A DNA stretch of 64,000 nucleotides, from NCBI GenBank assembly GCA_031552765.1, contig JAVBME010000011.1, positions 1 through 64,000 of the forward strand, written 5' to 3'. The position numbers and the translations under genes are program-made. The stretch comes from JAVBME01 sp031552765. GTDB lineage: Bacteria; Bacillota; Negativicutes; Acidaminococcales; JAISLQ01. Below, piece by piece: positions 25,298-33,599 of this stretch; position 1 is the stretch's first letter, and each line of letters begins with the position of its first letter. The notes below the pieces were generated by a model that was not told the DNA's origin, did no database searches, and saw only the letters and a program-made list of their open reading frames with translations.

Positions 25298-25573
25298 ATG
25301 CAAGAGGTCAAAATATGCCAAAGCTGCGCCATGCCACTGGTAAAAGACGCCGATTTCGGCACAGACAAAGCTGGCGGAAAAAGCTCTGATTATTGTTCTT
25401 ACTGTTATAAAAACGGCTCTTTTACACAGGATATGGACATGGAGGCGATGATCGAACACTGCACGCAGTTTCTCGATGTATTCAACAAACACGCCCAAAT
25501 CAAACTAACCCGTGAACAGGCCGTAGAACAAATGCGACAGCACTTCCCCAGGCTCAAGCGCTGGGCAAAATAA
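25298..25573 (+). CDS. Putative zinc-ribbon protein
   Basis: 91 residues from the ATG at 25298 with AAAGGAG upstream; the frame is open further back inside member 3 but not translated there. Two Cys pairs (CQSC at residues 7-10 and CSYC about 25 residues later) form a zinc ribbon of the Zn_ribbon_2 type, followed by a helical tail (AVEQMRQHFPRLKRW). It has no signal peptide, so it is cytoplasmic, unlike its neighbours. Confidence 0.85.
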   Translation: MQEVKICQSCAMPLVKDADFGTDKAGGKSSDYCSYCYKNGSFTQDMDMEAMIEHCTQFLDVFNKHAQIKLTREQAVEQMRQHFPRLKRWAK

Positions 25574-25587
25574 GAGGAGAGCCTGCC

Positions 25588-26166
25588 ATGAAAAAACTTC
25601 TTTTGCTGCTTTGCCTGCTCTTTTTTGCCTGTCCTACCGGTGAGGCCGTGCCCGCTATGCCTTATGCCAGCCTGCGCAATACCGAAGCCAATATCGCCTT
25701 TAACGCAAATACAGAGTGGAACCGCCTTGATCTGACAGCCCGCTCTCAGTCCGGCAACGGTCCGGCCTACAATCTGACCTTGCACAACACAGTTACCCGC
25801 GCCCAAACCGATAATGTTTATATCCAGATTTCTGACGTAAGCAAAAATACCGCCTCGCTCAATGAAAATGAAATAGAAAGCGCGCTGGTCGGGTCGGTCA
25901 ATATCATGCAGGAAAATTTTGCCACACTAGGTTTTGAAAACTTCGGTCGCGATACCTATCAGACCGCAGGCAAAAAATTCATCATGCTTTCCGCTTTGCG
26001 CCCGTCGGACGCCAGCCAGTTGCTTTGGGCGGCAACAATAACGAACGGCTATCTCATTCATGTACAAGCCTATGTAAACAGCGGTTTTAGCAGTACCGAA
26101 TACACCAAGCGCGCCAGCAATTTCCGTATCATCCTTGATACCGTAAGGCCACTAAATGCGCGCTGA
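25588..26166 (+). CDS. Secreted protein, paralogue array member 4
   Basis: 192 residues. The signal peptide is KKLLLLLCLLFFACPTGEA. Shared elements: IAFNANTEWNRLDL, AGKKFIMLSALR, TITNGYLIHVQ and ASNFRIILDTVRPL. GAGGAG lies before the ATG. It is 14 bp after the zinc-ribbon gene. Confidence 0.82.
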   Translation: MKKLLLLLCLLFFACPTGEAVPAMPYASLRNTEANIAFNANTEWNRLDLTARSQSGNGPAYNLTLHNTVTRAQTDNVYIQISDVSKNTASLNENEIESALVGSVNIMQENFATLGFENFGRDTYQTAGKKFIMLSALRPSDASQLLWAATITNGYLIHVQAYVNSGFSSTEYTKRASNFRIILDTVRPLNAR

Positions 26167-26180
26167 CAAAGGAGGCAGTG

Positions 26181-26813
26181 ATGAAAAAAATACTGGCTGC
26201 CATACTTATAGCTGCATTCATCGGCCTGGCCATTCTTTATATCCTACCCATGAAAAATCTTTTTCCCCGCACCGCGTTGGTACAAGACAACCGGCCGCCG
26301 GTCGAACACTTTGTAAAAGAAGCTGATTTTAGTGTAAAAACCTTTGCCGCCTGGGACAAAAGCAGCCCGGTCAAAACACAAGACAATAATAAAACCAAGG
26401 AATTTACTGTAGACATTTATCAAAGCAATGGCGGCAAAAACGAATATCCTATAAAAATTACTGTAAAACCGGCGCCGGACGACCTTACTCAATTTGCCCC
26501 GGGGGTTCCTTTTGCCCTTGTTCCCAACGGCATACTAATAGACCAGGTTGTGCCGCAAAGCGAGCGGGCCTTTAAATTGACCGGCGGGGAAATACTCTTG
26601 TCTTCTATAGTTACCGCGCCGGCAGCTAAATTTGTCTTCCTTGCCGCCAGAAAAGGCACGACCTTTGCCCTTTATGCCACCACAGTGATAGGAGGCTACC
26701 AGTATATTTTTTTGCAGGACATAGAAAAAAGCGACACGTTCAGCCAAGAAGAACTCGAAGTATTAAAAAACAACTTCAAGCTCGTCCTGGATAGTTTTAA
26801 ACCGATCAGCTAA
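26181..26813 (+). CDS. Membrane-anchored protein, paralogue array member 5
   Basis: 210 residues from the ATG at 26181; a GTG at 26178 is too close to the GGAGG site. The N-terminal helix (ILAAILIAAFIGLAILYIL) lacks a clear cleavage site, so it is probably an anchor. Shared elements: FSVKTFAAWDKSS, AKFVFLAARKG, TVIGGYQYIFL and NNFKLVLDSFKP. It starts 14 bp after member 4. Confidence 0.8.
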   Translation: MKKILAAILIAAFIGLAILYILPMKNLFPRTALVQDNRPPVEHFVKEADFSVKTFAAWDKSSPVKTQDNNKTKEFTVDIYQSNGGKNEYPIKITVKPAPDDLTQFAPGVPFALVPNGILIDQVVPQSERAFKLTGGEILLSSIVTAPAAKFVFLAARKGTTFALYATTVIGGYQYIFLQDIEKSDTFSQEELEVLKNNFKLVLDSFKPIS

Positions 26814-26941
26814 AACACAGATACAACAATGCCGTAGTATAGCTTTCCAACCGAACAGGCTGGCCTGCATCATGGAACATGACTTGTCTTCTTTATTCCA
26901 ATAACCCTTTTGCCGCTTAATAAAAAATAAGGAGACCTCAA

Positions 26942-28030
26942 ATGAAAAAGTTTTTTGCCACCTTTCTCTGCCTGGTTTTTTTACTTTTAGCCGGCCCTGC
27001 CGCAGCGGAAAACATCGTCCACAAATCGGCGGATTACGGTTTCAGTTTCGAAGCTACCGGCGACTATGGCCGCTTTATCCTGGCGGAAAAAGGCATAACG
27101 CCAAAAGACGGGATGTTTTTTGCCACATATGTGCTCGCCCCCAGCAAGCCAAAGCTGCCGCCCATCGTCATCAGGGTGTCCTACGGCAACTTTTTCCTTG
27201 ATAAAAGTATTACTTTTGACAGCTTGTTCCATGACCGCAAAATGCAAAAAAAATATATTAACGAACTGCAAACCGCCTCGCCTGAACTGAAAGCAAAAAT
27301 AACCGGCGAGAAAACCGCGGGGAAAAACCGTTTCCTCGTCACTCATTTTAAAGGTAAAGAACTTGATTTTTTTAATTATGCCGCCGCTAAAAAAGATGAG
27401 TTGATAGACATCACTTACCGGAACCTCAAAAACCTCACGCCAAGTGAAAGCAAAATACTGGAAGAAAATATCGAACTGGTCTTAAAAACCATCACCTGGC
27501 CGGACAGCCTGTCCACTCAAACGGAAATCAAACAAAATTCAGAAAAAAAACGCGTAGATTACAAACTTGACAATATCGGCCTGGCTTTTTCCAGCACAGA
27601 AGCTTTTCCTCAAGCCAATGCGCTTAAAATCTCCACCACCTTTCCAGCTTTCATTTGCATGCTGTACAGCGAAAAGCGCCTGTATCCGCCAGTAGATATC
27701 TGGTGCAGCAGCGCGCCGAAAAAACAGGCTGACGTTTCCTACAGTAAAGATAAATACGCCGATGACTTTGAAAAAGAGGTCAAACGCCCTGACGCCCTGA
27801 CCAATATCAAATACAGCAGGCTGTTTGCCAGAAAAGCCGTAGTAACGCCGAATTACAAATTTATCGTCACCATCCTTGAAGTGGACGGCAAAAAGGACTT
27901 TTCCGCCAAAACTATAGAAAATGGCAAGACCTACACAATACACACCAACGCGCCTATGAATAAACCGGAACAACACCGGGCAGTGGAAGAGAATTTCTAC
28001 CTGGTGCTCGAAACATTCAAAATATTATAA
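26942..28030 (+). CDS. Secreted two-domain protein, paralogue array member 6
   Basis: 362 residues, about twice the size of its neighbours. After the signal peptide (KKFFATFLCLVFLLLAGPAAA) there are two tandem copies of the array domain: about 25-185 (FSFEATGDYGRF ... KNRFLVTHF ... ENIELVLKTI) and about 205-362 (LAFSSTEAFPQAN ... YKFIVTILE ... ENFYLVLETFKIL). The marker Trp is replaced by Tyr or Phe in these copies. It looks like an internal duplication or a fusion. The 128 bp before it hold no gene that I can support. Confidence 0.8.
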   Translation: MKKFFATFLCLVFLLLAGPAAAENIVHKSADYGFSFEATGDYGRFILAEKGITPKDGMFFATYVLAPSKPKLPPIVIRVSYGNFFLDKSITFDSLFHDRKMQKKYINELQTASPELKAKITGEKTAGKNRFLVTHFKGKELDFFNYAAAKKDELIDITYRNLKNLTPSESKILEENIELVLKTITWPDSLSTQTEIKQNSEKKRVDYKLDNIGLAFSSTEAFPQANALKISTTFPAFICMLYSEKRLYPPVDIWCSSAPKKQADVSYSKDKYADDFEKEVKRPDALTNIKYSRLFARKAVVTPNYKFIVTILEVDGKKDFSAKTIENGKTYTIHTNAPMNKPEQHRAVEENFYLVLETFKIL

Positions 28031-28040
28031 AGGAGTTACC

Positions 28041-28433
28041 ATGTTCCCTTTTTTAAAATCTCTGTTTAATTTTAAAGGCCAGATGGCCAGAAAGCAGTAT
28101 GCCCTGGTGAATTTAGGGCTTCTCGTTTTCCTCCTCTTTTTGGCCAAATTGCAAGCATTCGGCATCATCCTGCCTAATGCCGTCGGCGTGCCTCTATTGA
28201 TAATAATGGCGGTCATCCGCCTCTTTAGCGATGTGCAACGCCTGCGCGACCTGCACCAGCCCATAATAGCAATTTTATTCGTAGTGGCACTAATATTGTT
28301 CCTGCCGGAATTTACCATACAGGTAATCCTTATCTGGACCATCTCACTGGCGCTTATCAAAAACAGCGATGCTATCAGTAAAAAATTGCCGCCTGCACTG
28401 TCTAAAGAAAACGGCAAGGAGGATAAGGTTTGA
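28041..28433 (+). CDS. DUF805-like membrane protein 1
   Basis: 130 residues with several hydrophobic helices. The start (LFNFKGQMARKQYALVNLG) and RLFSDVQRLRDLHQP resemble the GRxxRKxYW and RLHDLG motifs of DUF805. AAGGAG precedes the ATG, 10 bp after member 6. The match is weaker than for the next gene. Confidence 0.65.
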   Translation: MFPFLKSLFNFKGQMARKQYALVNLGLLVFLLFLAKLQAFGIILPNAVGVPLLIIMAVIRLFSDVQRLRDLHQPIIAILFVVALILFLPEFTIQVILIWTISLALIKNSDAISKKLPPALSKENGKEDKV

Positions 28434-28819
28434 AAACCTTCTTCTCGTCTCTTTTGCTGTACCAGGGCCGCCACAACCGTAAACAGTTTATCTGTAGCCA
28501 GCTTATTGCCTATACAATAATGCTGGTTCCCCTTTTTGTGGTGGGTTACGACATTGTCGAGCACTACGGGCCAAACTTGCCACAAGAAGAGTACCAGCAT
28601 ATACTGTTTGGGCAATACGCGTTCATTACTATGCCGCCTGTAATTATTGCCGCTTACCTCCTGCTGGCCAGCTATATGAAGCGCCTCCACGACCTTGGCC
28701 ACGCCGGCTGGTGGGCCCTGCTCATACTTTTTCCCTATATCCGCTACGCCTGCCTTTTATACTTGACCATACAAAAAGGAGAACCGGACACTAACATATA
28801 TGGGCCGGCACAGGCCTAA
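28430..28819 (+). CDS. DUF805-family membrane protein 2
   Basis: 129 residues with clear DUF805 marks: YQGRHNRKQF near the start, MKRLHDLGHAGWW in the middle and DTNIYGP at the end, with three to four membrane helices. The start is a TTG that overlaps the previous stop, 7 nt after AGGAGG. DUF805 proteins are often next to envelope-stress or secreted-protein genes; no function is established. Confidence 0.82.
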   Translation: MKTFFSSLLLYQGRHNRKQFICSQLIAYTIMLVPLFVVGYDIVEHYGPNLPQEEYQHILFGQYAFITMPPVIIAAYLLLASYMKRLHDLGHAGWWALLILFPYIRYACLLYLTIQKGEPDTNIYGPAQA

Positions 28820-28861
28820 CGCCAGATAAAAATAAATAAAATGCAAAAGGATACCATCAGC

Positions 28862-29446
28862 ATGAAAAAAATCTTCCTCATAGCAATCCTTTTGTTGTGC
28901 TGCGGCTGTAGCGCCAACTTACCCATGCCAAAACAGCCTACAGTCGAACATGTCAGCAAAGAGGCGCGCTTCTCACTGCGCACCACCCCGGACTGGAATA
29001 AAATGACTACTATCACCCAAACCAATGTCAACAACCAGCCTTTTTATTGTCTCGCCATCTACCCGGAAAACAAGCCCAAAGACCAAGGAATATGGATATA
29101 TTCCGTCGACGAGAAAAACAGCCAAACTGCCATCCAGCAGCTGGCCGCGCTCTTAAACAAAAAACCGTCGGAAACCGTCCTACAGGAAATAAAAAAAGCC
29201 GAGCAACAGGCCTTCCTGCAAAAAGGCTGGCAGGAAAGCGGCAGCAGCCTGCACAAAGCCCCGGCGGCCGACTTTATTGTCATGACCAATAAAAAGGGCA
29301 AGGCTACCGTCCTATACGCCATAACATATTATGATAACGTAAAATACACTGTATTTTTGAACATACCGCCCGGCTCGCCCAAACCTGATGAAGAAAAGGC
29401 GCGTGAAAATTTTTTCCTAACGCTTGATACCTTCCGGCCGCTATAA
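28862..29446 (+). CDS. Lipoprotein, paralogue array member 7
   Basis: 194 residues from the ATG at 28862; an upstream ATG at 28841 has no ribosome site. The lipobox LLLCCGC-S makes it a lipoprotein. Shared elements: FSLRTTPDWNKMT, AADFIVMTNKKG, TYYDNVKYTVFL and ENFFLTLDTFRPL. The last is the clearest copy of the array's C-terminal motif. Confidence 0.82.
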   Translation: MKKIFLIAILLLCCGCSANLPMPKQPTVEHVSKEARFSLRTTPDWNKMTTITQTNVNNQPFYCLAIYPENKPKDQGIWIYSVDEKNSQTAIQQLAALLNKKPSETVLQEIKKAEQQAFLQKGWQESGSSLHKAPAADFIVMTNKKGKATVLYAITYYDNVKYTVFLNIPPGSPKPDEEKARENFFLTLDTFRPL

Positions 29447-29494
29447 AGGTTTAATATTGACTGTTTAAAATAAGCTATCGGAAAGTGGTGAAAT

Positions 29495-30946
29495 ATGACC
29501 TTAGGCCTTGCCGTTTTTTTATTGTTGCTGCTTCTTGCCCTGACTTTAGCAAAACCACACGTGAATAAGAAAAAATATGCCAGTACCTTGTTTATCCCGG
29601 GCCTGGCTTTGCTATCAGCAGCGACATCATATGCACTCGTGGCCCTGATTGCTGAATATACCGACGTTTTTTATGACGGCTCCCCACGTTTCTTCTTAAT
29701 AGTGGCAATTGTCGGCGTGGCGCTGTTCTACTTGTTCCTGAAAACACTGAATAAGCCGCTAGAGCACTTCAGCGGGCGCGCCTGGCTGCTGCGCGCGCTG
29801 CTTACACTAGCGGTTATTATTTTATTCGGTTACGCCGGGCTAGGCATCTTTATTATCTTTGCGCTCAGCGGACAAAAGACTTTTTATCTGCTTATCGCGT
29901 TTTTGTTCTGGCTGTTGCTGCTTTATATTTTCCTGACGATCATATGGCGGCGCGACCGCTTCAAAAGACAGCGTAAATACCTTTTCGCCATATTTTTACT
30001 TTGCACATTGACTATAGGCGGTTATTACATGTGGGAACTGCAACAGGAAAAAATCCCCGTACTGCGCGACCGCGCCATAGAATTGACCCAATATGAACCC
30101 TTTAAAAAATCCGCCAAATTGGCCCGACTAGAAGCGCCGGCGCGTTTTAAAATAACGGAGAACCTGCCCCGTTTAGACGGAGCTATCGCTCTTTACCCTA
30201 TAATGGCCGCTTTTGTTGAGGCGACTTACCCTACCGGCGACTACAGCGAGCCGCAAAGCGATGGCAAAAAACTGTTGCGTATGAGAAATACCCCTGGCGC
30301 TTATCAGGCTTTAATCGACGGTGAAGTTGACATCATTTTTGTCGCCGCTCCTTCCGCCGCGCAAAAAGAAGCGGCCAGAAAGGCCGGCGTACAGCTAAAA
30401 ATGACGCCTATCGGCAAAGAAGCATTTGTATTTTTTGTCAATAGCCAAAACCCGGTGACCGGTCTTACTGTGGCGCAAATACAAAACATTTACAGCGGCA
30501 ATATCACCAACTGGCAGGCAGTCGGCGGGAAAAATGACCGCATCAAAGCTTTTCAGCGCAACGCCGGCAGCGGCAGCCAATCCGCCCTGGAGCGGCTGAT
30601 GCAGGGCAAACCGCTCATGCGGCCGCCTATCGAAGAACGCCCGGGCGGCATGGGCGGGATCGTGGAAATGACCGCCGACTACAAAAACCACTATAACGCC
30701 CTCGGTTTTTCCTTCCGCTATTTTACCGCCGAAATGTTTACCAGCAACCAGATACGCCTGCTAGCGATAAATGATGTGCCGCCAAACAAAGACACTATAC
30801 GAAATGGCAGCTATCCCCTTACTGCCGAATTTTACGCAGTCACTGCCGGCTCGAAAAATCCCCAGGTGCAACCATTTATCGACTGGATGCTGTCTGACGA
30901 AGGTCAGGAATTGATAGAAAAAACTGGATATGTAGGCTTGAACTAG
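29495..30946 (+). CDS. Membrane-anchored PstS-like substrate-binding protein
   Basis: 483 residues. The first 185 contain five or so membrane helices (short and Leu-rich). From about 205 the protein is a PstS/PBP-like binding domain: RLDGAIALYPIMAAF, then NPVTGLTVAQIQNIYSGNITNW, NAGSGSQSALERLM, and PFIDWMLSDEGQELIEKTGYVGL. In PstS proteins these segments bind phosphate or a related anion. The loop after LDGAIALYPI lacks the Ser-Thr cluster of canonical PstS. Being fused to membrane helices and lacking pstCAB neighbours, it is more likely a sensor or signal-transducer than a transport component. A terminator follows at once. Confidence 0.82.
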   Translation: MTLGLAVFLLLLLLALTLAKPHVNKKKYASTLFIPGLALLSAATSYALVALIAEYTDVFYDGSPRFFLIVAIVGVALFYLFLKTLNKPLEHFSGRAWLLRALLTLAVIILFGYAGLGIFIIFALSGQKTFYLLIAFLFWLLLLYIFLTIIWRRDRFKRQRKYLFAIFLLCTLTIGGYYMWELQQEKIPVLRDRAIELTQYEPFKKSAKLARLEAPARFKITENLPRLDGAIALYPIMAAFVEATYPTGDYSEPQSDGKKLLRMRNTPGAYQALIDGEVDIIFVAAPSAAQKEAARKAGVQLKMTPIGKEAFVFFVNSQNPVTGLTVAQIQNIYSGNITNWQAVGGKNDRIKAFQRNAGSGSQSALERLMQGKPLMRPPIEERPGGMGGIVEMTADYKNHYNALGFSFRYFTAEMFTSNQIRLLAINDVPPNKDTIRNGSYPLTAEFYAVTAGSKNPQVQPFIDWMLSDEGQELIEKTGYVGLN

Positions 30947-30950
30947 AAAA

Positions 30951-30976
30951 CACCCGGATAACATCCGGGCGTTTTT
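30951..30976. terminator. Bidirectional intrinsic terminator
   Basis: CCCGGAT (30953-30959) pairs with ATCCGGG (30963-30969) around a 3-nt loop, with T-runs on the plus strand (30972-30976) and the minus strand (30947-30950 region). It lies between convergent genes. Confidence 0.85.
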
Positions 30977-30987
30977 GTTAAACAACT

Positions 30988-31398
30988 CTAGTCGCGTTGC
31001 GATAATTCAAGAAGAATGCCGCCGGTAGCTTTGGGATGGACGAACGCTATACTGGCTTTCCCCGCTCCATAACGCGACTTCTCATCGATCATCCGTATGC
31101 CTTTGGCTTTCAGGTCGGCGATGGCTGCCTCTATATTATCGACCCTGAGCGCCATATGCTGGATGCCCTCGCCGCTTCTTTCAATAGCTTTGGCAATAGG
31201 CCCGTCCGGTGAAGTCGACTCTAAAATTTCCAGCTCACTGTCCCCCACCGGGAAGAAGGTGACTTTTACTTTTTGGTCTTCCACCACTTCTTCCCCTGAA
31301 TCCGAAAGCCCTAGCACATCTCTATAAAAACCCTTTGCTGCATCCAGATCTTTGACAGCAATACCAATATGGTCTATACGCGTAACTTTAAATGACAT
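30988..31398 (-). CDS. mce: Methylmalonyl-CoA epimerase
   Basis: 136 residues of the glyoxalase/VOC fold in two beta-alpha-beta repeats. Metal ligands are visible as His in RIDHIGIAV, His in GIQHMALRV and Glu in GILLELSQ. The enzyme interconverts (S)- and (R)-methylmalonyl-CoA in the succinate-propionate route, which fits a propionate-forming Negativicute. AAAGGGGG precedes the ATG. No mutase or decarboxylase genes are adjacent. Confidence 0.9.
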   Translation of the reverse strand: MSFKVTRIDHIGIAVKDLDAAKGFYRDVLGLSDSGEEVVEDQKVKVTFFPVGDSELEILESTSPDGPIAKAIERSGEGIQHMALRVDNIEAAIADLKAKGIRMIDEKSRYGAGKASIAFVHPKATGGILLELSQRD

Positions 31399-31418
31399 TT
31401 TACTTACCCCCTTTTGTT

Positions 31419-31439
31419 ATCAATATAATTAATATTGAT
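31419..31439. promoter_or_regulatory. Perfect inverted repeat upstream of mce
   Basis: ATCAATAT (31419-31426) and ATATTGAT (31432-31439) form an 8-bp perfect inverted repeat with a 5-nt centre, about 20 bp upstream of the mce start. It may be an operator. The tract is AT-rich, so the call is weak. Confidence 0.35.
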
Positions 31440-31528
31440 TCTTTATTAATATTATATATCAACATTTATCAAAATACAAGCAGAAAATAAAATTTCTGCT
31501 AAAATCTTTTGTTGCGTTAAAAATAAAA

Positions 31529-31563
31529 AAATCAGCGCCCCTAAAATAAGGGCGCTGATTTTA
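31529..31563 (-). terminator. Intrinsic terminator of the thioesterase gene
   Basis: AAATCAGCGCCC (31529-31540) pairs with GGGCGCTGATTT (31550-31561), followed on the minus strand by a long T-run. The stop codon of the gene (31561-31563) touches the stem. Confidence 0.88.
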
Positions 31564-32022
31564 CCTTGTTTTCTTTTTATAAGACTCCCGCCGTTTCTTA
31601 CCCTCGGCAAAAGCGGCCTTTTCCTCTGGCGTTTCCACTATCAGCTCTGGTATTTCCTGCGGGCGGCCTTTTTTGTCGATAGCCACCATAGTAAAATAAG
31701 CGGACAAAGCTTTGGTGCGCCGTTCGCTCTCGAGGTCTTCCACTTCGACATTTACTGCGACTTCCATAGAAGACTTGCCAGCAAACACTACCTGGGCGCT
31801 GCTAATGACCAAATCGCCAATAAATATCGGCAAATGAAATTCCAACTCGTCTACCCGGGCGGTCACCACATTGGAGCGGGCAAAACGGCGGGCGGACGCA
31901 TAAGCGGTCGAGTCCATCAGCTTCATGATTTCACCGCCGTGTATGTTACCGGCCACATTAGCCTGGCTCGGCATCATAACTTCACTGATCACAATAATCG
32001 AACTTGCTGAAGTTTTTTGCAT
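31561..32022 (-). CDS. Acyl-CoA thioesterase, hotdog fold
   Basis: 153 residues with the YciA/BACH-type hotdog pattern: NVAGNIHGGEIMKLMDSTAYASARRF and FHLPIFIGDLV. These enzymes hydrolyse acyl-CoAs of varied length. The C-terminal tail is Lys/Arg-rich. AAGGAGGG precedes the ATG. It may release CoA from overflow acyl-CoAs; substrate unknown. Confidence 0.88.
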   Translation of the reverse strand: MQKTSASSIIVISEVMMPSQANVAGNIHGGEIMKLMDSTAYASARRFARSNVVTARVDELEFHLPIFIGDLVISSAQVVFAGKSSMEVAVNVEVEDLESERRTKALSAYFTMVAIDKKGRPQEIPELIVETPEEKAAFAEGKKRRESYKKKTR

Positions 32023-32123
32023 CTTGCACCCTCCTTTTACCTTTTATAACATGCTTCGAATAAATTATAACACATGCCTATTGATATTTTTTATTGTAAA
32101 ATAATTTTTACAATCTTTAGCGA

Positions 32124-32153
32124 TAAAAAAGCCCGGCGAAAAACGCCGGGCTT
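32124..32153 (-). terminator. Intrinsic terminator of the M48 peptidase gene
   Basis: AAGCCCGGCG (32129-32138) pairs with CGCCGGGCTT (32144-32153); a T-run follows on the minus strand. It starts 14 bp after the gene's stop. Confidence 0.88.
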
Positions 32154-32166
32154 GGTAATACCTTGA

Positions 32167-33276
32167 TTATTTTATACCTTCAAGAATCTGGGCCAGTTCA
32201 CTGGCGCTCTGGTCGCCGGCAGCAGGAGTTACTATTGCCTGATTGCCGATCTTGACAGTACCGCCTTCGGCATAAGCCGCGGCTACCGGTTCTTTGGTAT
32301 AGTATACGCGGGCCAGGTTACCGGCGATGAGATATGCCCTTTCCGTACCGCTCATATTGGCGGCGGCGGCCGGTTTCATAAATACTTTGCCGTTTACTTT
32401 CACTTCACCGGTAGCGGCATCCACGGTAACTTTACCCTGGCTGTGCTCGGTCAGCTTTTTGCTGTAGTTGTCGCGGCGGGATTTGTCGTCAGGATGGGTC
32501 GAAGGACTGAGTATATCGTCAAACATGCCCTTTTTCGGCCCTGCGCTCAATTGATCAATGACCCGCTGCCATACGGCGGCCGGAGCGCCCGGATTGTAAC
32601 CGGCAGCTACCAGATAGCCATAAGCGTCGTTATCTGCTTGCCATTCATTAGGTTTGGTCACGCCGGCATTTTTAGCGTTGACAGATACTACATCAACAGC
32701 CAGGCGGGCGCCGCTGCCCATCTGTGAGCCCAATACTTTACGCACAAATTCGATATTCATTTTCTTTTTGGCGCCTTCGATCGGGTGGTTCCTTTGGCCG
32801 TGGATAATTTCATGGGCTACTATTGCAGCGACCCGGTCTTCATGATTGTCAAAAAAGTAAAATACGCCGGTATTTATCGAGATATTATGCCCTAAAGTAC
32901 AATAGGCATTGAAAAATTCCAGATTGTTGACAAAATAATTATAGGGCTTAGTTTTGATAGACTCTTCTTTCTCGCCAATAACGGCGGAAAGTTTTACCAT
33001 GATATTATCGAGGGTTTTATTGAACGCAGGGTTAGTATTGACGCCGTCGTCAGCTTTTATTTGTTCAAAAAGTTCGTTGCGCCCGTCATTTTCATAATAA
33101 TCAAGAGATTTTCTTACCTTATCCATTTCCGCGGCGCCGCTTACTACCGTACCTAAACCTTTACCGATGTTGATAGCTTCCGCTTTGGGCTGCCCCATGC
33201 CTACTGTGAGTACTGCGCTAAGCGCCAGCACGCCTACGCCGGCCGCCGCTTTTTGCCATAAAGTTCTTTTTGCCAC
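32167..33276 (-). CDS. Secreted M48-family metallopeptidase
   Basis: 369 residues from a GTG at 33276 (GGAGGA upstream); the frame runs 34 codons further with no ribosome site. A signal peptide (AAAGVGVLALSAVLTVGMGQPKAEA) precedes the domain. The zinc motif HEIIHGQ and the third ligand Glu in NEWQADNDAYGYL mark the M48/HtpX-like family; THPDD is the usual loop. A C-terminal part of about 100 residues may bind substrate or inhibit the enzyme. Likely a periplasmic quality-control protease, similar in plan to BepA/LoiP. Confidence 0.9.
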   Translation of the reverse strand: MAKRTLWQKAAAGVGVLALSAVLTVGMGQPKAEAINIGKGLGTVVSGAAEMDKVRKSLDYYENDGRNELFEQIKADDGVNTNPAFNKTLDNIMVKLSAVIGEKEESIKTKPYNYFVNNLEFFNAYCTLGHNISINTGVFYFFDNHEDRVAAIVAHEIIHGQRNHPIEGAKKKMNIEFVRKVLGSQMGSGARLAVDVVSVNAKNAGVTKPNEWQADNDAYGYLVAAGYNPGAPAAVWQRVIDQLSAGPKKGMFDDILSPSTHPDDKSRRDNYSKKLTEHSQGKVTVDAATGEVKVNGKVFMKPAAAANMSGTERAYLIAGNLARVYYTKEPVAAAYAEGGTVKIGNQAIVTPAAGDQSASELAQILEGIK

Positions 33277-33599
33277 CTTACACACTCCTCCATCTGTTTG
33301 ATTGCCGCCTGAGCTAGATTGAAAATACCGTAACTTTATTACACCAACTGTCACGAAACAGCGCAGGGCGTTGTACATACATTAAGAGTTTAGTATATTT
33401 TGCCATTAATTTCAAGATTTTATTATTTTTAATGAGAAAAATTCCTAATAATAAATAAAAACAAAATTTTATTGATAATCATTATTGACTGATAGATATT
33501 AAATGTTATAATAATAACAAGCGAGGCAATGAACAAATGATATTTTTCCAGTGCCAACGCCGGAAACTACTATAAACTATTATCTTAGGAGGTTTTATC
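33277..33599. other. 323-bp divergent control region (M48 peptidase and ahpC)
   Basis: No gene is present. The right half holds the ahpC promoter and a Fur/PerR-like box. The left half is AT-rich and should hold the peptidase promoter, but I cannot fix its position. Confidence 0.7.
33473..33512 (+). promoter_or_regulatory. ahpC promoter with Fur/PerR-like operator
   Basis: TTGACT (33485-33490), 16-nt spacer and TATAAT (33507-33512) form a strong sigma-70 promoter. TGATAAT-C-ATTATTG (33473-33487) overlaps the -35; it matches the Fur 7-1-7 pattern (TGATAAT-N-ATTATCA) except for the last two bases, and resembles PerR boxes. Peroxide or iron control of ahpC-ahpF is therefore likely. Confidence 0.72.

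Noticed and set aside
26814..26941. A small gene or terminator between array members 5 and 6
   Set aside because: Only weak dyads and no T-run or start with a ribosome site were found in these 128 bases.
29495..30946. Phosphate-uptake protein PstS
   Set aside because: The domain is fused to membrane helices, lacks a normal signal and has no pstC, pstA or pstB beside it.
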